A DNA stretch of 33,611 nt from the NCBI GenBank assembly GCA_035282865.1, contig DATEVB010000043.1, positions 1 to 33,611 on the forward strand. The letters are read 5' to 3'. Below are positions 16,383-25,061 of this stretch, one piece after another (the stretch's first letter is position 1; every line of letters begins with the position of its first letter). The position numbers were made by a program, and so were the translations under genes. The DNA is from UBA4744 sp035282865 (GTDB lineage Bacteria; Actinomycetota; Acidimicrobiia; Spongiisociales; UBA4744). Below the pieces are notes generated by a model. That model saw nothing but the letters and a program-made list of their open reading frames with translations, ran no database searches and had not been told where the DNA came from.

Positions 16383-16517
16383 TCAGTGTTCGTGACCGCT
16401 GTGGTCTTCGTGACCGGTGTTGTCTTTGTGGCCGCTGTCGATCTTGATCAGCCCCGCTTGCTTGGCAACCACGACGGCGATCCCGACGATCAACAGGATG
16501 AGGAGTAGTCTTTTCAA
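16383..16517 (-). CDS. Small single-pass membrane protein with His-rich tail (44 aa)
   Basis: The frame starts with TTG 16517, preceded by GGAGG about 7 nt upstream on the minus strand. The product has a basic start (KR), one hydrophobic helix (LLLILLIVGIAVVVAKQAGL, residues 4-23) and a hydrophilic tail. In that tail a 'GH(K/E)D' unit occurs at SGHKDNTGHEDHSGHEH, giving five His and several acidic residues in 17 positions. This suggests a periplasm- or cytoplasm-facing metal-binding tail. It is too short for most gene callers. It lies between the broken DinB gene and the penicillin acylase gene on the same strand. No family is recognised with confidence. Confidence 0.6.
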   Translation of the reverse strand: MKRLLLILLIVGIAVVVAKQAGLIKIDSGHKDNTGHEDHSGHEH

Positions 16518-16575
16518 TGCTGGCCCTCCTTGGAATCCACCTTCGAATCCTATGCGTTTCCAGGTCCGGGTGTGA

Positions 16576-19098
16576 TCACCCCCCCGGCAACAACCGCAGG
16601 TGCCCCTCGGCGTCGGCCTGGATGGCAGGCCGTTCCCACAGGAGCGGTTGTGTTTCGTTGACCACCCACAGGTCGGCCATGTCGATGTAATGCTTGTGGA
16701 AGGCGTGGCCGGACTGGCCTGTCGTGTGCACCGCCCGCGATCGGGACAAGTCGTCGAGGTCGACGATCATTCGCATCGAGGGTAGAGCCACGACCTCATA
16801 CCCTTCGGCGGCGCTCCAGGTTGTGGCGTTGACGGCGTCGCCACCGCCGGAAGTCTCGAACGGACCCCGGTTGAACAGCCACTCGATGGGAGCGATGCCT
16901 GATTGCCCAAACGGTGCATTGCGGAACGTGGCGGTATGCAGTTGGCCCCACCTCCAGTCATTCGGGTCGCTTCCCAGCGTGTCGACCATCTCGTTCCACG
17001 CTTCACGCAGAACAATCTCGAGGATCGCGTCGCGCTCTTCGACGTTGTTGGTTGCCTGGCTGTCCCACCATTCGTTGGTGGGGACGGTCAGGATGGACCG
17101 GAGCGCTTCGAAGTAGCCGTCTCGACCCACCGGCCAGTAGTCCTTCGGTAGATCGTCGTGGAAGGTCGTTGCCAACAGATGCCGCCATACCGCCGCGTAC
17201 AGGGCGCTGTGGGGGGAATCGGCGTCCTGCTGGAAGGGCCGAGCCTGCGAACCCCAGTCGGCGAGCAATTCCTGGGCCGCCACGACCTCCGCCAAGGTGC
17301 TCTTGACCGAGGTGAGGTAGGGGATGATCTCTTCGGCCATGAGGTTGCGGTTGTCGCGTTGCATGTCTTCGACCATCGAAATACTGATCGGTCCTTCGGC
17401 TCCCTCGATCAGGTCGATGATGCGTTGCGCTCGCGTTCCGTACGCCCATTCTCGGGCCAGGAAATACGGATAGGAATCGTCCACAACGGCATTGTTGGCG
17501 GTGACGATGTACCCCTCCGGTGGGTTGTAGCGATTGGGGAGTTCGTCGAAGGGAATGAAACCGGTCCACTCGTACTGGTTGGTCCAGCCCGGCACCGGGA
17601 TGCGCCCGTCACCGTCGGCGCGGATCGGGATTCGCCCGGGCATCTGGTAACCGATGTTCCCGTCGATGTCGGCGTACACGAAGTTCTGGGACGGGACGTC
17701 CCACTTGCTGAGGGCCTGGCGGAACTGGTCCCAGTTGTCGGCCCGGTTGATCCCAAGAATGGCTTCCACCATCCGGGTGGGCTCGAGGGCCGTCCACCGG
17801 AGGGCAATGGCGTATTCATCGGGCAGGTCGAGGGCGGTGCCCTCGTCGAGGTCTTCCAACTCCCCGTAGGTGTCGGAGATGATTGGGCCGTGCCGGGTGC
17901 CCCGCACCTCGAGGTCTTTCTTCTTTCCGCCGGCGATGATCAGCGTTTCGGTATGGACGTCCATGTCGACCCACTGGCCGTTGACCTCGTACTGGTTCGG
18001 GTCGTCGGGGTTCAGCTTCTCGATGTAGAGGTCCTGCACGTCGGCTGCCAGGTTGGTGACCCCCCAGGCGATCCGGTCGTTGTGTCCGAGCACAACCGCC
18101 GGGATGCCGAGCAGCGAGAAGCCCGCCACCTCGAGGTCACAGTCGGGGCCGACGGGTACGCAATGCAAGCCGATTTCATACCAGATCGACGGCATCCGGA
18201 TTTCCAGGTGGGGGTCGTTGGCGAGGATCGGGCTTCCGGTCTCGGTGAGTGCCCCGGATACCACCCAGTTGTTGGAGCCGATATCGGCCCCGGAGATACC
18301 GAGCAGATCATCGAGCAGGCCGGTCCGGTCGGCCACGACCGCCAGCAGATCCGTCGGCGCGGCTACCGGCTCCCGAGCGCCGGCGGTTGCCGTCGTTCCA
18401 CCGCCGCCCGGGACGATCACCGGACGGTCGTCGGGGTATACCGGGAACAGATCGTCGACCCGGTCGGCGCCAACCGCTTTTGAGATGACGGCTCGGGAAA
18501 TCTCCACGTCTATGTTGCTGCGGAGATCCCAGGCCATCGCTTTGGCCCACACGAGCGTGTCGGCCGGTTCCCAGGGCAACGGCTTGTATGAGGCGTTGGT
18601 GAGCTTGAGTACCGAGTATTCGAGGCCGAGGCGGATGCTGGTCCGTTCCTTCATGTAGGCGTTGACGCCGTCGGCGTAGGCGATGAGGGCGTCCCGGGAG
18701 TCCTGAGGCATCGTGGCGAACTCCTCGTCGGCGATCCGCGACCAACCGAGAGTGCGGAGAAAGGCATCGGTGTCGATCACGGACTCTCCGACGAGTTGGG
18801 CCAGGCGGCCGTGCCCGATCGCCCTCTGAAAATCCATCTGCCAGAACCGATCCTGCGCGTGTACGTAACCCTGGGCCAGGAAGAGATCGTGGATCGTTTC
18901 CGCATAGATATGGGGGATCCCGTTGGCGTCCCGGTAGATGTCGACCGGGCCGTCCAGGCCGGCGTTCTCGAGGACGGCTTCCCCGTCCGTGCGCGGAAAC
19001 GCCAAACGGCTCAGCGTGAAGGTGGCGGCCCCGACGATCAGCACCAGGATCACCAGGATGGTAAGGAGGCCCTTGAGAAGCGATCGGAGGACTTGCAT
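16576..19098 (-). CDS. Penicillin acylase family protein (Ntn hydrolase)
   Basis: The 840-aa precursor has an N-terminal hydrophobic segment (about 7-30) that acts as signal or anchor, then an alpha chain, a linker and a beta chain. The beta chain would begin at Ser275 in DIGSNNWVVSG, the invariant G-S-N-N-W autoprocessing site where Ser becomes the N-terminal nucleophile. Other family marks are DANGIPHIYAET, the GYVHAQDRFWQMDFQRA segment of the alpha chain, NDPHLEIRMPSIWYEIGL, LGHNDRIAWGVTN and the C-terminal LPSMRMIVDL and GQSGHAFHKHY. Likely substrates are amides such as beta-lactams, acyl-homoserine lactones or related side products; the sequence does not decide. Length and motifs appear complete. 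Confidence 0.92.
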   Translation of the reverse strand: MQVLRSLLKGLLTILVILVLIVGAATFTLSRLAFPRTDGEAVLENAGLDGPVDIYRDANGIPHIYAETIHDLFLAQGYVHAQDRFWQMDFQRAIGHGRLAQLVGESVIDTDAFLRTLGWSRIADEEFATMPQDSRDALIAYADGVNAYMKERTSIRLGLEYSVLKLTNASYKPLPWEPADTLVWAKAMAWDLRSNIDVEISRAVISKAVGADRVDDLFPVYPDDRPVIVPGGGGTTATAGAREPVAAPTDLLAVVADRTGLLDDLLGISGADIGSNNWVVSGALTETGSPILANDPHLEIRMPSIWYEIGLHCVPVGPDCDLEVAGFSLLGIPAVVLGHNDRIAWGVTNLAADVQDLYIEKLNPDDPNQYEVNGQWVDMDVHTETLIIAGGKKKDLEVRGTRHGPIISDTYGELEDLDEGTALDLPDEYAIALRWTALEPTRMVEAILGINRADNWDQFRQALSKWDVPSQNFVYADIDGNIGYQMPGRIPIRADGDGRIPVPGWTNQYEWTGFIPFDELPNRYNPPEGYIVTANNAVVDDSYPYFLAREWAYGTRAQRIIDLIEGAEGPISISMVEDMQRDNRNLMAEEIIPYLTSVKSTLAEVVAAQELLADWGSQARPFQQDADSPHSALYAAVWRHLLATTFHDDLPKDYWPVGRDGYFEALRSILTVPTNEWWDSQATNNVEERDAILEIVLREAWNEMVDTLGSDPNDWRWGQLHTATFRNAPFGQSGIAPIEWLFNRGPFETSGGGDAVNATTWSAAEGYEVVALPSMRMIVDLDDLSRSRAVHTTGQSGHAFHKHYIDMADLWVVNETQPLLWERPAIQADAEGHLRLLPGG

Positions 19099-19165
19099 CA
19101 GGTTGCGCAGAGTAGAGGCTGAAACGACCGACGACCATTCGAAGCCCCCCTGCCTGGTAGGTAAG

Positions 19166-20125
19166 TCATCCGGAGGAGAAGCGGGATGAGGAGAACGGCG
19201 GCCCGGATGCTATCCATCCCGGCAGTGGTGTGATCCTGCCCGGCCCCACGGCGGCCTTGCCCGTGTACACCGGGTCCAGCATCAACCCTTCCAGCTTGCC
19301 GAACAGTGAGATGGCCTCCATCGCCTCCGGCGTGACCGTTCCGTAGGAAGGTCCGGCGTAGGCGCCGACCACTTCGACCCGACTATCCAGATCGTTTGTC
19401 TCGAGGTCCATTCGGGTGGCCACCTGTCTCGATAGCCGTCGCACATCATCGGCCACCCGTTCGGGCGCTGCGTCTACGTCGATACCGATCACCCGTGGGT
19501 CGGGCAGGTAGGCAGCACCACCTACCACCATGCCGGCCTGCGTCCCGGCCGAGCCGCTGGCGTGGACCACCGCCGCCGGCGTGTCCATCTGGTCGGCGAT
19601 CTCCCGGGCGGTTCGCACGTGCCCCAGCGCCCCGGTCACCGACGAGATTCCATAGGGGATCACGAACGGCTGCTTGCCTTCTGAGTGCAACCCGGCGGCG
19701 ATGGTCTTGATGACTGCCTCCTGGTCGTCTCGTTCCGAACAGGCATGGACGTGGGCGCCGAAGAGCCGGGTGAGGAAGTAGTTGCCGCCTTGGCGGTAGT
19801 CGGGGGTATCAATTCCGAAGCGGTCGGTGATTACTGCACAGTGGCATTCGAGCCCCAACGATGCGGCGGTCCCGGCGAGTTGCCGCATGGCGTTGGACTG
19901 GGTGACGCCGATCGAGACCACCGCGTCGGCACCTGAGGCGACGGCTTCTGCCAATACGTATTCGAGCTTGCGGACCTTGTTCCCGCCCCCACCGGCTCCG
20001 GTCAGGTCGTCCCGTTTCACGAAGATTCGGGGACTATCGAGATGCTTGGTCAACCTGCGGCAGAACTGGACGGGCGTCGGGAGCACCGCCAGTTCGAGGC
20101 GGTCGATCGTGTCCAGGTCGAGCAT
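19166..20125 (-). CDS. D-cysteine desulfhydrase / ACC deaminase-like PLP enzyme with abnormal C-terminus
   Basis: The 319-aa fold-type II PLP enzyme carries the Schiff-base Lys50 in GGGGNKVRKLEYVLAEA, SIGVTQSNAMRQLAGTAA, a GSAGTQAGMVVG phosphate-binding loop and the late motif EGLMLDPVYTGKA. These fit D-cysteine desulfhydrase or 1-aminocyclopropane-1-carboxylate deaminase. After VYTGKAAVG the family normally continues with 'LIDLIR...vlFlHTGG..ALF'. Here it reads PGRITPLPGWIASGPPF and ends in Ser-rich sequence without the HTGG segment. Neither other frame restores it, so the C-terminal helix and strand are lost or replaced. ATG 20125 is chosen; the stop of the PfkB gene overlaps it by 1 nt, so the two are translationally coupled. 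Confidence 0.8.
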   Translation of the reverse strand: MLDLDTIDRLELAVLPTPVQFCRRLTKHLDSPRIFVKRDDLTGAGGGGNKVRKLEYVLAEAVASGADAVVSIGVTQSNAMRQLAGTAASLGLECHCAVITDRFGIDTPDYRQGGNYFLTRLFGAHVHACSERDDQEAVIKTIAAGLHSEGKQPFVIPYGISSVTGALGHVRTAREIADQMDTPAAVVHASGSAGTQAGMVVGGAAYLPDPRVIGIDVDAAPERVADDVRRLSRQVATRMDLETNDLDSRVEVVGAYAGPSYGTVTPEAMEAISLFGKLEGLMLDPVYTGKAAVGPGRITPLPGWIASGPPFSSSRFSSG

Positions 20126-20979
20126 CAGCGCACCTCGAGGCTGGCAGCACTCGTGGCGATCTCCTCGAGGGTGGGGACACCGGCCGCCCGTCCGCATCCG
20201 GCCAGCAGCGCCCCGGCGGAAATGGCCATCCGCAGCACCTGCTCCGGCGCCCAGTCGGACGCCAGGCCGTAGGCACACATCGCCGCCAACACGTCGCCTG
20301 CGCCGGTACCGTCGATCGGGGTGATCGGAGGGGGAGCAGCCCGGTAGGTTCGATCCTTCCACCACATCGCGACGTCCCCCGATCCGCCGGTCAGGAACAC
20401 CGGGTGGCCGGTGCCGCTCAGATCGTGGGCCTCCGATTCATCCGGGTGCTCATGACGTGACCACACGACGAGCGACGAGGCTTGGGCCGTCGCCGGGCCG
20501 GCATCCAAACCCACCACCGGGACACCGCGCCGGCCGGCTTCCGCAGCCACCAGCGCCCCCGCATCACCTGAGTAGCCGTCCACGAGCACCACCTCGACCC
20601 CCTCCCAGCTGTGCTCCGGTACTTCCTGCCAGCGAGCCCCGCCGTATCCGGTCGAGAGAATGGTGCGGTCCCCATCCGGGGTGATCATCACCACGCAGTG
20701 AGGGGTCCGGGCGGTGGGGTCCCGCCTCACCCGGCTGAGATCGAGATGGGGCCGTGCCATTGTCGCCAGTAGCCACTCGGCCAGCGGGTCGGGGCCCAAC
20801 GTGTGCCCGATGAGGGTGGTTTCGGTTCCCCAGGTGGCCAGGGCCACCGCGGCGTTGCCCCCACCTCCGCCGTAGAGGATCTGCCAACCGTCGGAGATGA
20901 GATCATCGCCGGGAACCGGCAACCGGGCGACGGTGTGCACGAGATCGGGGTTCAGGGAGCCGTAGCAGAGGGCCTTCAC
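20125..20979 (-). CDS. PfkB/ribokinase-family carbohydrate kinase
   Basis: The 284-aa protein phosphorylates a sugar or nucleoside hydroxyl group in the ribokinase fold. The N-terminal PfkB signature is present as LYGGGGGNAAVALATWG and the C-terminal one as DGTGAGDVLAAMCAYGLA, which includes the catalytic Asp and anion hole. It is short for the family (usually about 300-330 aa). GTG 20979 starts the conserved VKALCYGSLNPDL strand; the long upstream in-frame extension is Pro/Arg/Ser-rich and non-conserved. The substrate cannot be inferred. It is followed with a 1-nt overlap by the PLP deaminase, so the two probably act together or share regulation. Confidence 0.87.
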   Translation of the reverse strand: MKALCYGSLNPDLVHTVARLPVPGDDLISDGWQILYGGGGGNAAVALATWGTETTLIGHTLGPDPLAEWLLATMARPHLDLSRVRRDPTARTPHCVVMITPDGDRTILSTGYGGARWQEVPEHSWEGVEVVLVDGYSGDAGALVAAEAGRRGVPVVGLDAGPATAQASSLVVWSRHEHPDESEAHDLSGTGHPVFLTGGSGDVAMWWKDRTYRAAPPPITPIDGTGAGDVLAAMCAYGLASDWAPEQVLRMAISAGALLAGCGRAAGVPTLEEIATSAASLEVR

Positions 20980-21181
20980 GGTGAGGTCAAGGCTAGATGG
21001 CGGCGACCCCGTCCGCTCACCCCGACGGGCATCTCCCTTTCCAGGTGTCGGGCTTGGCGATAGGGGCGACTCTTCGCCTTGCCCCGCACGTGTGCTCCAC
21101 TCGCCGAGCCGGGGGATCTGTCGAAGCGAAGCGAGGACTGAGGGTGCCGACCGAGATAACACCTTCCCCGGGGGCGGTGTC

Positions 21182-22762
21182 CTAGCGCCAGTGGACCGGT
21201 CGTCCGGCCGGGAACACGTTGACCCAGGGGACCCCGGGCGGGACGGTGAGCAAGGAACCGTCGGGGTAGCCCAGCTCAAACGGCTCTCGCACCGAGGACC
21301 GCGACCAGCGGCCGTCGAGCACCCGGCCCTTGGTGAAGACCAGCACCCGTCCGCTCCCGACGGTGTCGAGGGCTGGGACCGGTGAGCCGATCACTCCGTC
21401 CGGTGGGAGCGCCTCGTAGACGGGAGCGATGATCACCACAACAGTGTCGACGGTGATCTGCCCGGTCCGGCCGTCCTCATCGACCCAGGTCTGGGGCACT
21501 TCGTTCAAGCGGCTTCCATAGTGCGTGCCGTCCCAGGTCCAGGTGACGGTGATCGGATCGGACCAGGCCAGTGAGATGGTGGAAGCGAGAGGCGCATCGG
21601 TGCGCACGAAGGGAGCCCACGCGAAGAGGTCCGGCGGAGGAACGTCCGGGTAGCCGCGCCCATCGGCTTCGGCTCGCAGCGCTCCGGTGTCGGCGTAGAG
21701 GTTGTAAGGAGCGGCCCGGGTGGGGATGCGCCGAAGAGCCGGAGGGGCCGCATCCCTCTCCCGGAGGAGCGGCACCCCGCCGGCACCGATCAGGTCGAGG
21801 ATCCACGGTTGCCCACCGCTCGCCACCATCGTCGCCCCCAGCGGGAGGAGCAGCCCGGTGTCGGTGGGCCGCCCCGAGCGGATCGGACCGGCATAGGAGC
21901 TGTCGCTCTGATGGAACAGGCCGATCCAGCGGGTGAGCCCTCCCTCCACCAGGGTCTCGACAAGAGCATCCGCCTCCTGGACGCCCGATTGTGGCCGAGC
22001 CCCCCGGGCGTTGTCGATCTTGAGGGCGACCACCCGTCTCCACACGTGGTAGGGGTCGGAGACCGGGAGGCCGTTGAGCGGCTCGTAGCGGGTCGGGACG
22101 GTGCGCGGACTGAGCCCGAAGGCGCGTGTGAGAAAGGTTGCCATCTGGTCGCGACGGACCGGGTCGTTGGGACAGTAGCGGAGCGGCTCGCCTGCGCATC
22201 CAACAGTGACCCGCCAGCCGTACAGGCGCTCCACAAAGGGCTGAAACCAGGCATCGGGCGGCACGTCGGTGAACGATCCCTGGACGGTGTCGTAGGGGAT
22301 TGCGTTGGGTATGGCCCGCACCAGCACTGCGGCCATCTCGGCCCGCGAAACCGGGGCGTCGGGCCGGAAGTTGCCGTCCGTGTACCCGGCCACGATGTCG
22401 AGTTGTGCCAGCCGCTCGACGTAGGGTCGGTACCAGCGATCTGCCGGCACGTCGGGGAAGAGCCCCCGATACGCCCCCAGCGAATCCTCATCGCCCAGGG
22501 CCCGCACCAGGAATGCCGCCATCTCGGCTCGGGTCGTGGCCCGGTTCGGACAGAACTCGTTGGGAGCGCACCCGGTGGTGATTCCGGCCGCCACGACCGC
22601 CTCGATGTTGGGCTCGAGCGGATTGTGGTCGTCGTCGAGGAACGTTCCACCCGGGGGCACAACGTCGTCGGATGCCAGAGCGGGCACGTTGAGGGTGGCC
22701 ACCAAGAGGGCCAACATCGCCGGCAGCAGTCTCAACCGTGGGTTGGCACGCCACGTCCTCAT
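21182..22762 (-). CDS. Surface protein: three SLH domains fused to DUF3048
   Basis: The 526-aa secreted protein has a signal peptide (RLRLLPAMLALLVATLNVPALAS; cleavage after about residue 31). Three S-layer homology repeats follow (about 37-90, 100-150 and 163-215), with marks such as TRAEMAAFLVRAL, SRAEMAAVLVRAI and RRDQMATFLTRAF. The C-terminal part (about 235-526) matches DUF3048/YerB: VVALKIDNARGARPQSGVQEADALVETLVEGGLTR and GPIRSGRPTD. SLH repeats bind cell-wall polymers; DUF3048 has no established activity. The combination implies a cell-wall-anchored extracellular protein. The ATG at 22762 gives a normal signal peptide. It is divergent from the cupredoxin-like lipoprotein gene. Confidence 0.9.
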   Translation of the reverse strand: MRTWRANPRLRLLPAMLALLVATLNVPALASDDVVPPGGTFLDDDHNPLEPNIEAVVAAGITTGCAPNEFCPNRATTRAEMAAFLVRALGDEDSLGAYRGLFPDVPADRWYRPYVERLAQLDIVAGYTDGNFRPDAPVSRAEMAAVLVRAIPNAIPYDTVQGSFTDVPPDAWFQPFVERLYGWRVTVGCAGEPLRYCPNDPVRRDQMATFLTRAFGLSPRTVPTRYEPLNGLPVSDPYHVWRRVVALKIDNARGARPQSGVQEADALVETLVEGGLTRWIGLFHQSDSSYAGPIRSGRPTDTGLLLPLGATMVASGGQPWILDLIGAGGVPLLRERDAAPPALRRIPTRAAPYNLYADTGALRAEADGRGYPDVPPPDLFAWAPFVRTDAPLASTISLAWSDPITVTWTWDGTHYGSRLNEVPQTWVDEDGRTGQITVDTVVVIIAPVYEALPPDGVIGSPVPALDTVGSGRVLVFTKGRVLDGRWSRSSVREPFELGYPDGSLLTVPPGVPWVNVFPAGRPVHWR

Positions 22763-22929
22763 CGCTGCATCTTCCCATCCCCCGGGAGTACCTCCAAGAA
22801 TGACCGGTTGGCACCGGAATCGGGTCGAGCCTCACCGGGACCTTCCGGTGCTTCCCACCGGGGCCAGGCTGTGGCGGGTAGACCCCTTCCTGCCCCGGTT
22901 GGGATGTCACACAGTCGTGCGGTCGTTAG

Positions 22930-22935
22930 TAGCCT
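22930..22935 (+). promoter_or_regulatory. -10 box (TAGCCT) of the cupredoxin-like lipoprotein operon
   Basis: TAGCCT ends 8 nt before ATG 22944, which has no Shine-Dalgarno. This is the same leaderless arrangement as at 3181 and 14245. Confidence 0.4.
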
Positions 22936-22943
22936 TTCCGACC

Positions 22944-23402
22944 ATGTCCGGACGGTTCATCCTTCTCCTGGTGTTGGCCCTCTCGGTGGCCGCCTGCGGT
23001 GACGGCTCCGGGAACACCACCACAACTGCCGCGGTGAGCACGACCGCCGAGACGCTCACAACTACCGCTCCCCAGGGGACCGGCGCCATCGAAACCACCA
23101 CCACCAGAGTCGAGACGACCACCACAACGAACCTTCCCGCAGTGGCGGTCATCGATATCGTGGTGGACGGCGGGACGGTCGAGCGAGTGGAGCGATTCGA
23201 CGTGGCGCTCGACGGGGCGGTCCGGATGACCGTCACTGCGGATGTCTCGGATGAGGTCCACGTGCACGGCTACGACATCCACGCCGATGTCGCCCCCGGC
23301 CAGGCGGCCGTGTTCGAGTTTGACGCCACGATCCCGGGTGTGTTCGAGGTCGAGATGGAAGGATCGGGTGTGCTCATCGGCGAGCTTCAGGTGGCTCCGT
23401 GA
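22944..23402 (+). CDS. Lipoprotein with Thr-rich linker and cupredoxin-like domain
   Basis: The 152-aa protein starts with a lipoprotein signal peptide (SGRFILLLVLALSVAAC; Cys18). A Thr/Glu-rich linker of about 45 residues follows, then a beta-domain of about 85 residues. That domain contains EVHVHGYDIHADVAPGQAA and VFEFDATIPGVFEVEMEGSG, the pattern of cupredoxin-like (EfeO-type) domains, in which 'HGYD' and 'pG.fe.e.h' are characteristic. The usual Cys/Met/His copper ligands are only partly visible, so copper binding is uncertain. It overlaps the next gene by 4 nt (GTGA at 23399-23402), so the two are translationally coupled and probably work together in the membrane or cell-wall space. Confidence 0.8.
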   Translation: MSGRFILLLVLALSVAACGDGSGNTTTTAAVSTTAETLTTTAPQGTGAIETTTTRVETTTTTNLPAVAVIDIVVDGGTVERVERFDVALDGAVRMTVTADVSDEVHVHGYDIHADVAPGQAAVFEFDATIPGVFEVEMEGSGVLIGELQVAP

Positions 23403-24742
23403 CCCGGCGGGCCTGGATCATCACCATGATTGCCTTGATGATCGCAACCATTCCGGCGCCGGCGCTGGCGCACGGTATCGGTGGCCGAGCCGACCTGCCG
23501 GTCCCCATTGAGTTCTTCCTCTACGGTACCGCGGCAGTGCTGGTCGGCTCGTTCATTGCCCTGGCGGCGCTCTGGCCCGAGTCGCGGCTTCAGGACGGAC
23601 CGCGCCGGAAGCTGGTGACTGCCAAGCCGATCGCTTGGCCGGGCAGGATCGTGGCCGTGATCGGCGTCGTCGGGTTGCTGCTGGTGCTCGTCGCCGGGCT
23701 GGTCGGTGTCCAGAACAGCTCCCGCAACGCGGCCCCGGTGCTGGTGTGGGTGGACTTCTGGCTGGTGGTCCCGTTTCTGGGCGCTCTCACCGGCAACCTC
23801 TACACGTATCTGAACCCCTGGCGGACGATCGGGTCGGTGATCCCAACCGAAGAGCGCTCGGAGCTGCTCGACCGCTGGGGGGTCTATCCGGCCGCCGGCG
23901 CCCTGCTCCTGTTCACCTGGCTGGAGCTGGTGTCCGCGGATAGCGGGCAGCCGCGTACCCTGGCCATAGCCGCCCTCATGTACTCGGCCTACGCGTTCGG
24001 ATTGATGGCGTGGGCAGGACGCTCTACCGGGTTGCAGATCGGCGACGCGTTCACCATCTACAACCGGCTGATCAGTGCCATCTCGCCGTTTGGGCGGGAC
24101 GGGGACGGGCGCTGGGTCCGGCGCGGATGGATCCGTGCCCTGCCGATGCTTCCGCAATGGCGCGGCTTGACGTTGTTCGTGGCGCTGATGATCGGCACGG
24201 TCAGCTACGACGGGCTATCGGGCACCGAATGGTGGCGCAACCTGCTCGGGTCGTTCTCGGGAGCGGTATGGGCGGAGACGGTCGGTTTGCTGGCCGTCTC
24301 GGCGGTGATCGGCGCCGCATACTGGGTGGCCTCATGGGGGGCGGTCAAACTTGCCGAAGACGATCGAAGCCCTGGAGAGGTGGCCGCCTCGTTCGCCCAC
24401 ACCCTGGTCCCGATCGCTCTGGCCTACGCTTTTGCTCACTACTTCACCTTGGTGTTGTTCGAAGGTCAGTTGTTGTTGTCGGCGCTGAGCGATCCGTTCG
24501 GTCGGGGTTGGGATCTCTTTGGGACTGCCGACCGGGCCATCGATTACTGGATGTCCCCGACGGCCATCTGGTACGTCCAGGTAGCCGCCATCGTTGGTGG
24601 GCACCTGACCGGGGTGGTACTCGCCCACGATCGGGCCTTGGCGCTCTTTAATCCGGTTCGCGCGGTCCGTTCTCAATATGCGATGCTGGCGCTGATGGTG
24701 GCGTTGACTTCACTCGGCTTGACCATCCTGGCGGCGGGATGA
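23399..24742 (+). CDS. Polytopic membrane protein, similar to those annotated 'fenitrothion hydrolase'
   Basis: The 447-aa protein has a cleavable or anchoring N-terminal helix ending in PALAHGIGGRADLPVP and about ten further hydrophobic helices. It resembles a family of actinobacterial and chloroflexal membrane proteins beginning 'AHG.ggr.DLPvP' that databases often label fenitrothion hydrolase; that label is doubtful and I would not infer activity from it. Distinct features are conserved-looking polar residues in helices (LTGNLYTYLNPWRTIG, AHYFTLVLFEGQ). The GTG start overlaps the stop of the cupredoxin-like lipoprotein, and the stop overlaps the ATG of a small membrane protein. The three-gene unit suggests a membrane redox or metal-handling complex (inference). 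Confidence 0.75.
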   Translation: MTRRAWIITMIALMIATIPAPALAHGIGGRADLPVPIEFFLYGTAAVLVGSFIALAALWPESRLQDGPRRKLVTAKPIAWPGRIVAVIGVVGLLLVLVAGLVGVQNSSRNAAPVLVWVDFWLVVPFLGALTGNLYTYLNPWRTIGSVIPTEERSELLDRWGVYPAAGALLLFTWLELVSADSGQPRTLAIAALMYSAYAFGLMAWAGRSTGLQIGDAFTIYNRLISAISPFGRDGDGRWVRRGWIRALPMLPQWRGLTLFVALMIGTVSYDGLSGTEWWRNLLGSFSGAVWAETVGLLAVSAVIGAAYWVASWGAVKLAEDDRSPGEVAASFAHTLVPIALAYAFAHYFTLVLFEGQLLLSALSDPFGRGWDLFGTADRAIDYWMSPTAIWYVQVAAIVGGHLTGVVLAHDRALALFNPVRAVRSQYAMLALMVALTSLGLTILAAG

Positions 24743-24915
24743 TGCTGCATCCGGTCCTGGCCCACCAGGGCGGTTGGGACGAAGTCCTCTACGTGGCCAT
24801 CCCGGCCTTGGTTCTCCTCTACGCCTTGCGCAAGGCCGAGAAGCGCGCCCGCGCCGATGCCGAGGCGAAGCAAGCGGAGCAGACAGCCGCCCAAGAACCC
24901 ACCCCGGGGGAGTAG
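24739..24915 (+). CDS. Small membrane protein (58 aa), third gene of the cupredoxin unit
   Basis: ATG 24739 overlaps the upstream TGA (ATGA); ATG 24742 is the alternative. The product has one hydrophobic segment (EVLYVAIPALVLLYALRKAEK, about 13-33). A charged Ala/Glu/Lys/Gln-rich tail that may form a coiled coil follows (RARADAEAKQAEQTAAQE), and then PTPGE. It is below the usual length cut-off of gene callers, but the stop-start overlap and collinearity argue that it is real. No family is known to me. It likely accompanies the polytopic protein as an accessory subunit. Confidence 0.6.
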   Translation: MMLHPVLAHQGGWDEVLYVAIPALVLLYALRKAEKRARADAEAKQAEQTAAQEPTPGE

Positions 24916-24947
24916 CAGTCTCACCGCCCGTGGGTCCTGCCCCCGGC

Positions 24948-25061
24948 ATGAACAGCCACCGTGGGGAGGCCAAGGGGGACACTTTGATCGATCTGCGGGT
25001 CGAACGCCCGTCGTTGGAAGACCGTTTCCTCGAGATAGCCAACCTGGGCGGCACGCCATGA
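24948..25061 (+). pseudogene. C-terminal stump of an ABC transporter ATP-binding protein
   Basis: The last codons of this frame read TLIDLRVERPSLEDRFLEIA, the well-known C-terminal tail of ABC-2-type exporter ATPases ('L.dL.v..PSLEDvFl.lt'). No Walker A, signature or Walker B motif lies upstream, where the 58-aa membrane protein gene is found instead. The nucleotide-binding domain has therefore been deleted. The stump ends in TGA overlapping the permease ATG (ATGA at 25058-25061), exactly as an intact ATPase-permease pair would. The remaining 37-aa frame from ATG 24948 might still be translated and couple permease translation. Confidence 0.65.

Noticed and set aside
17158..18483. 441-codon plus-strand frame
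   Set aside because: It is antisense to the middle of the penicillin acylase gene, whose motifs and catalytic Ser are clear.
21809..23002. 397-codon plus-strand frame
   Set aside because: It is antisense to the SLH-DUF3048 gene and has no domain similarity.
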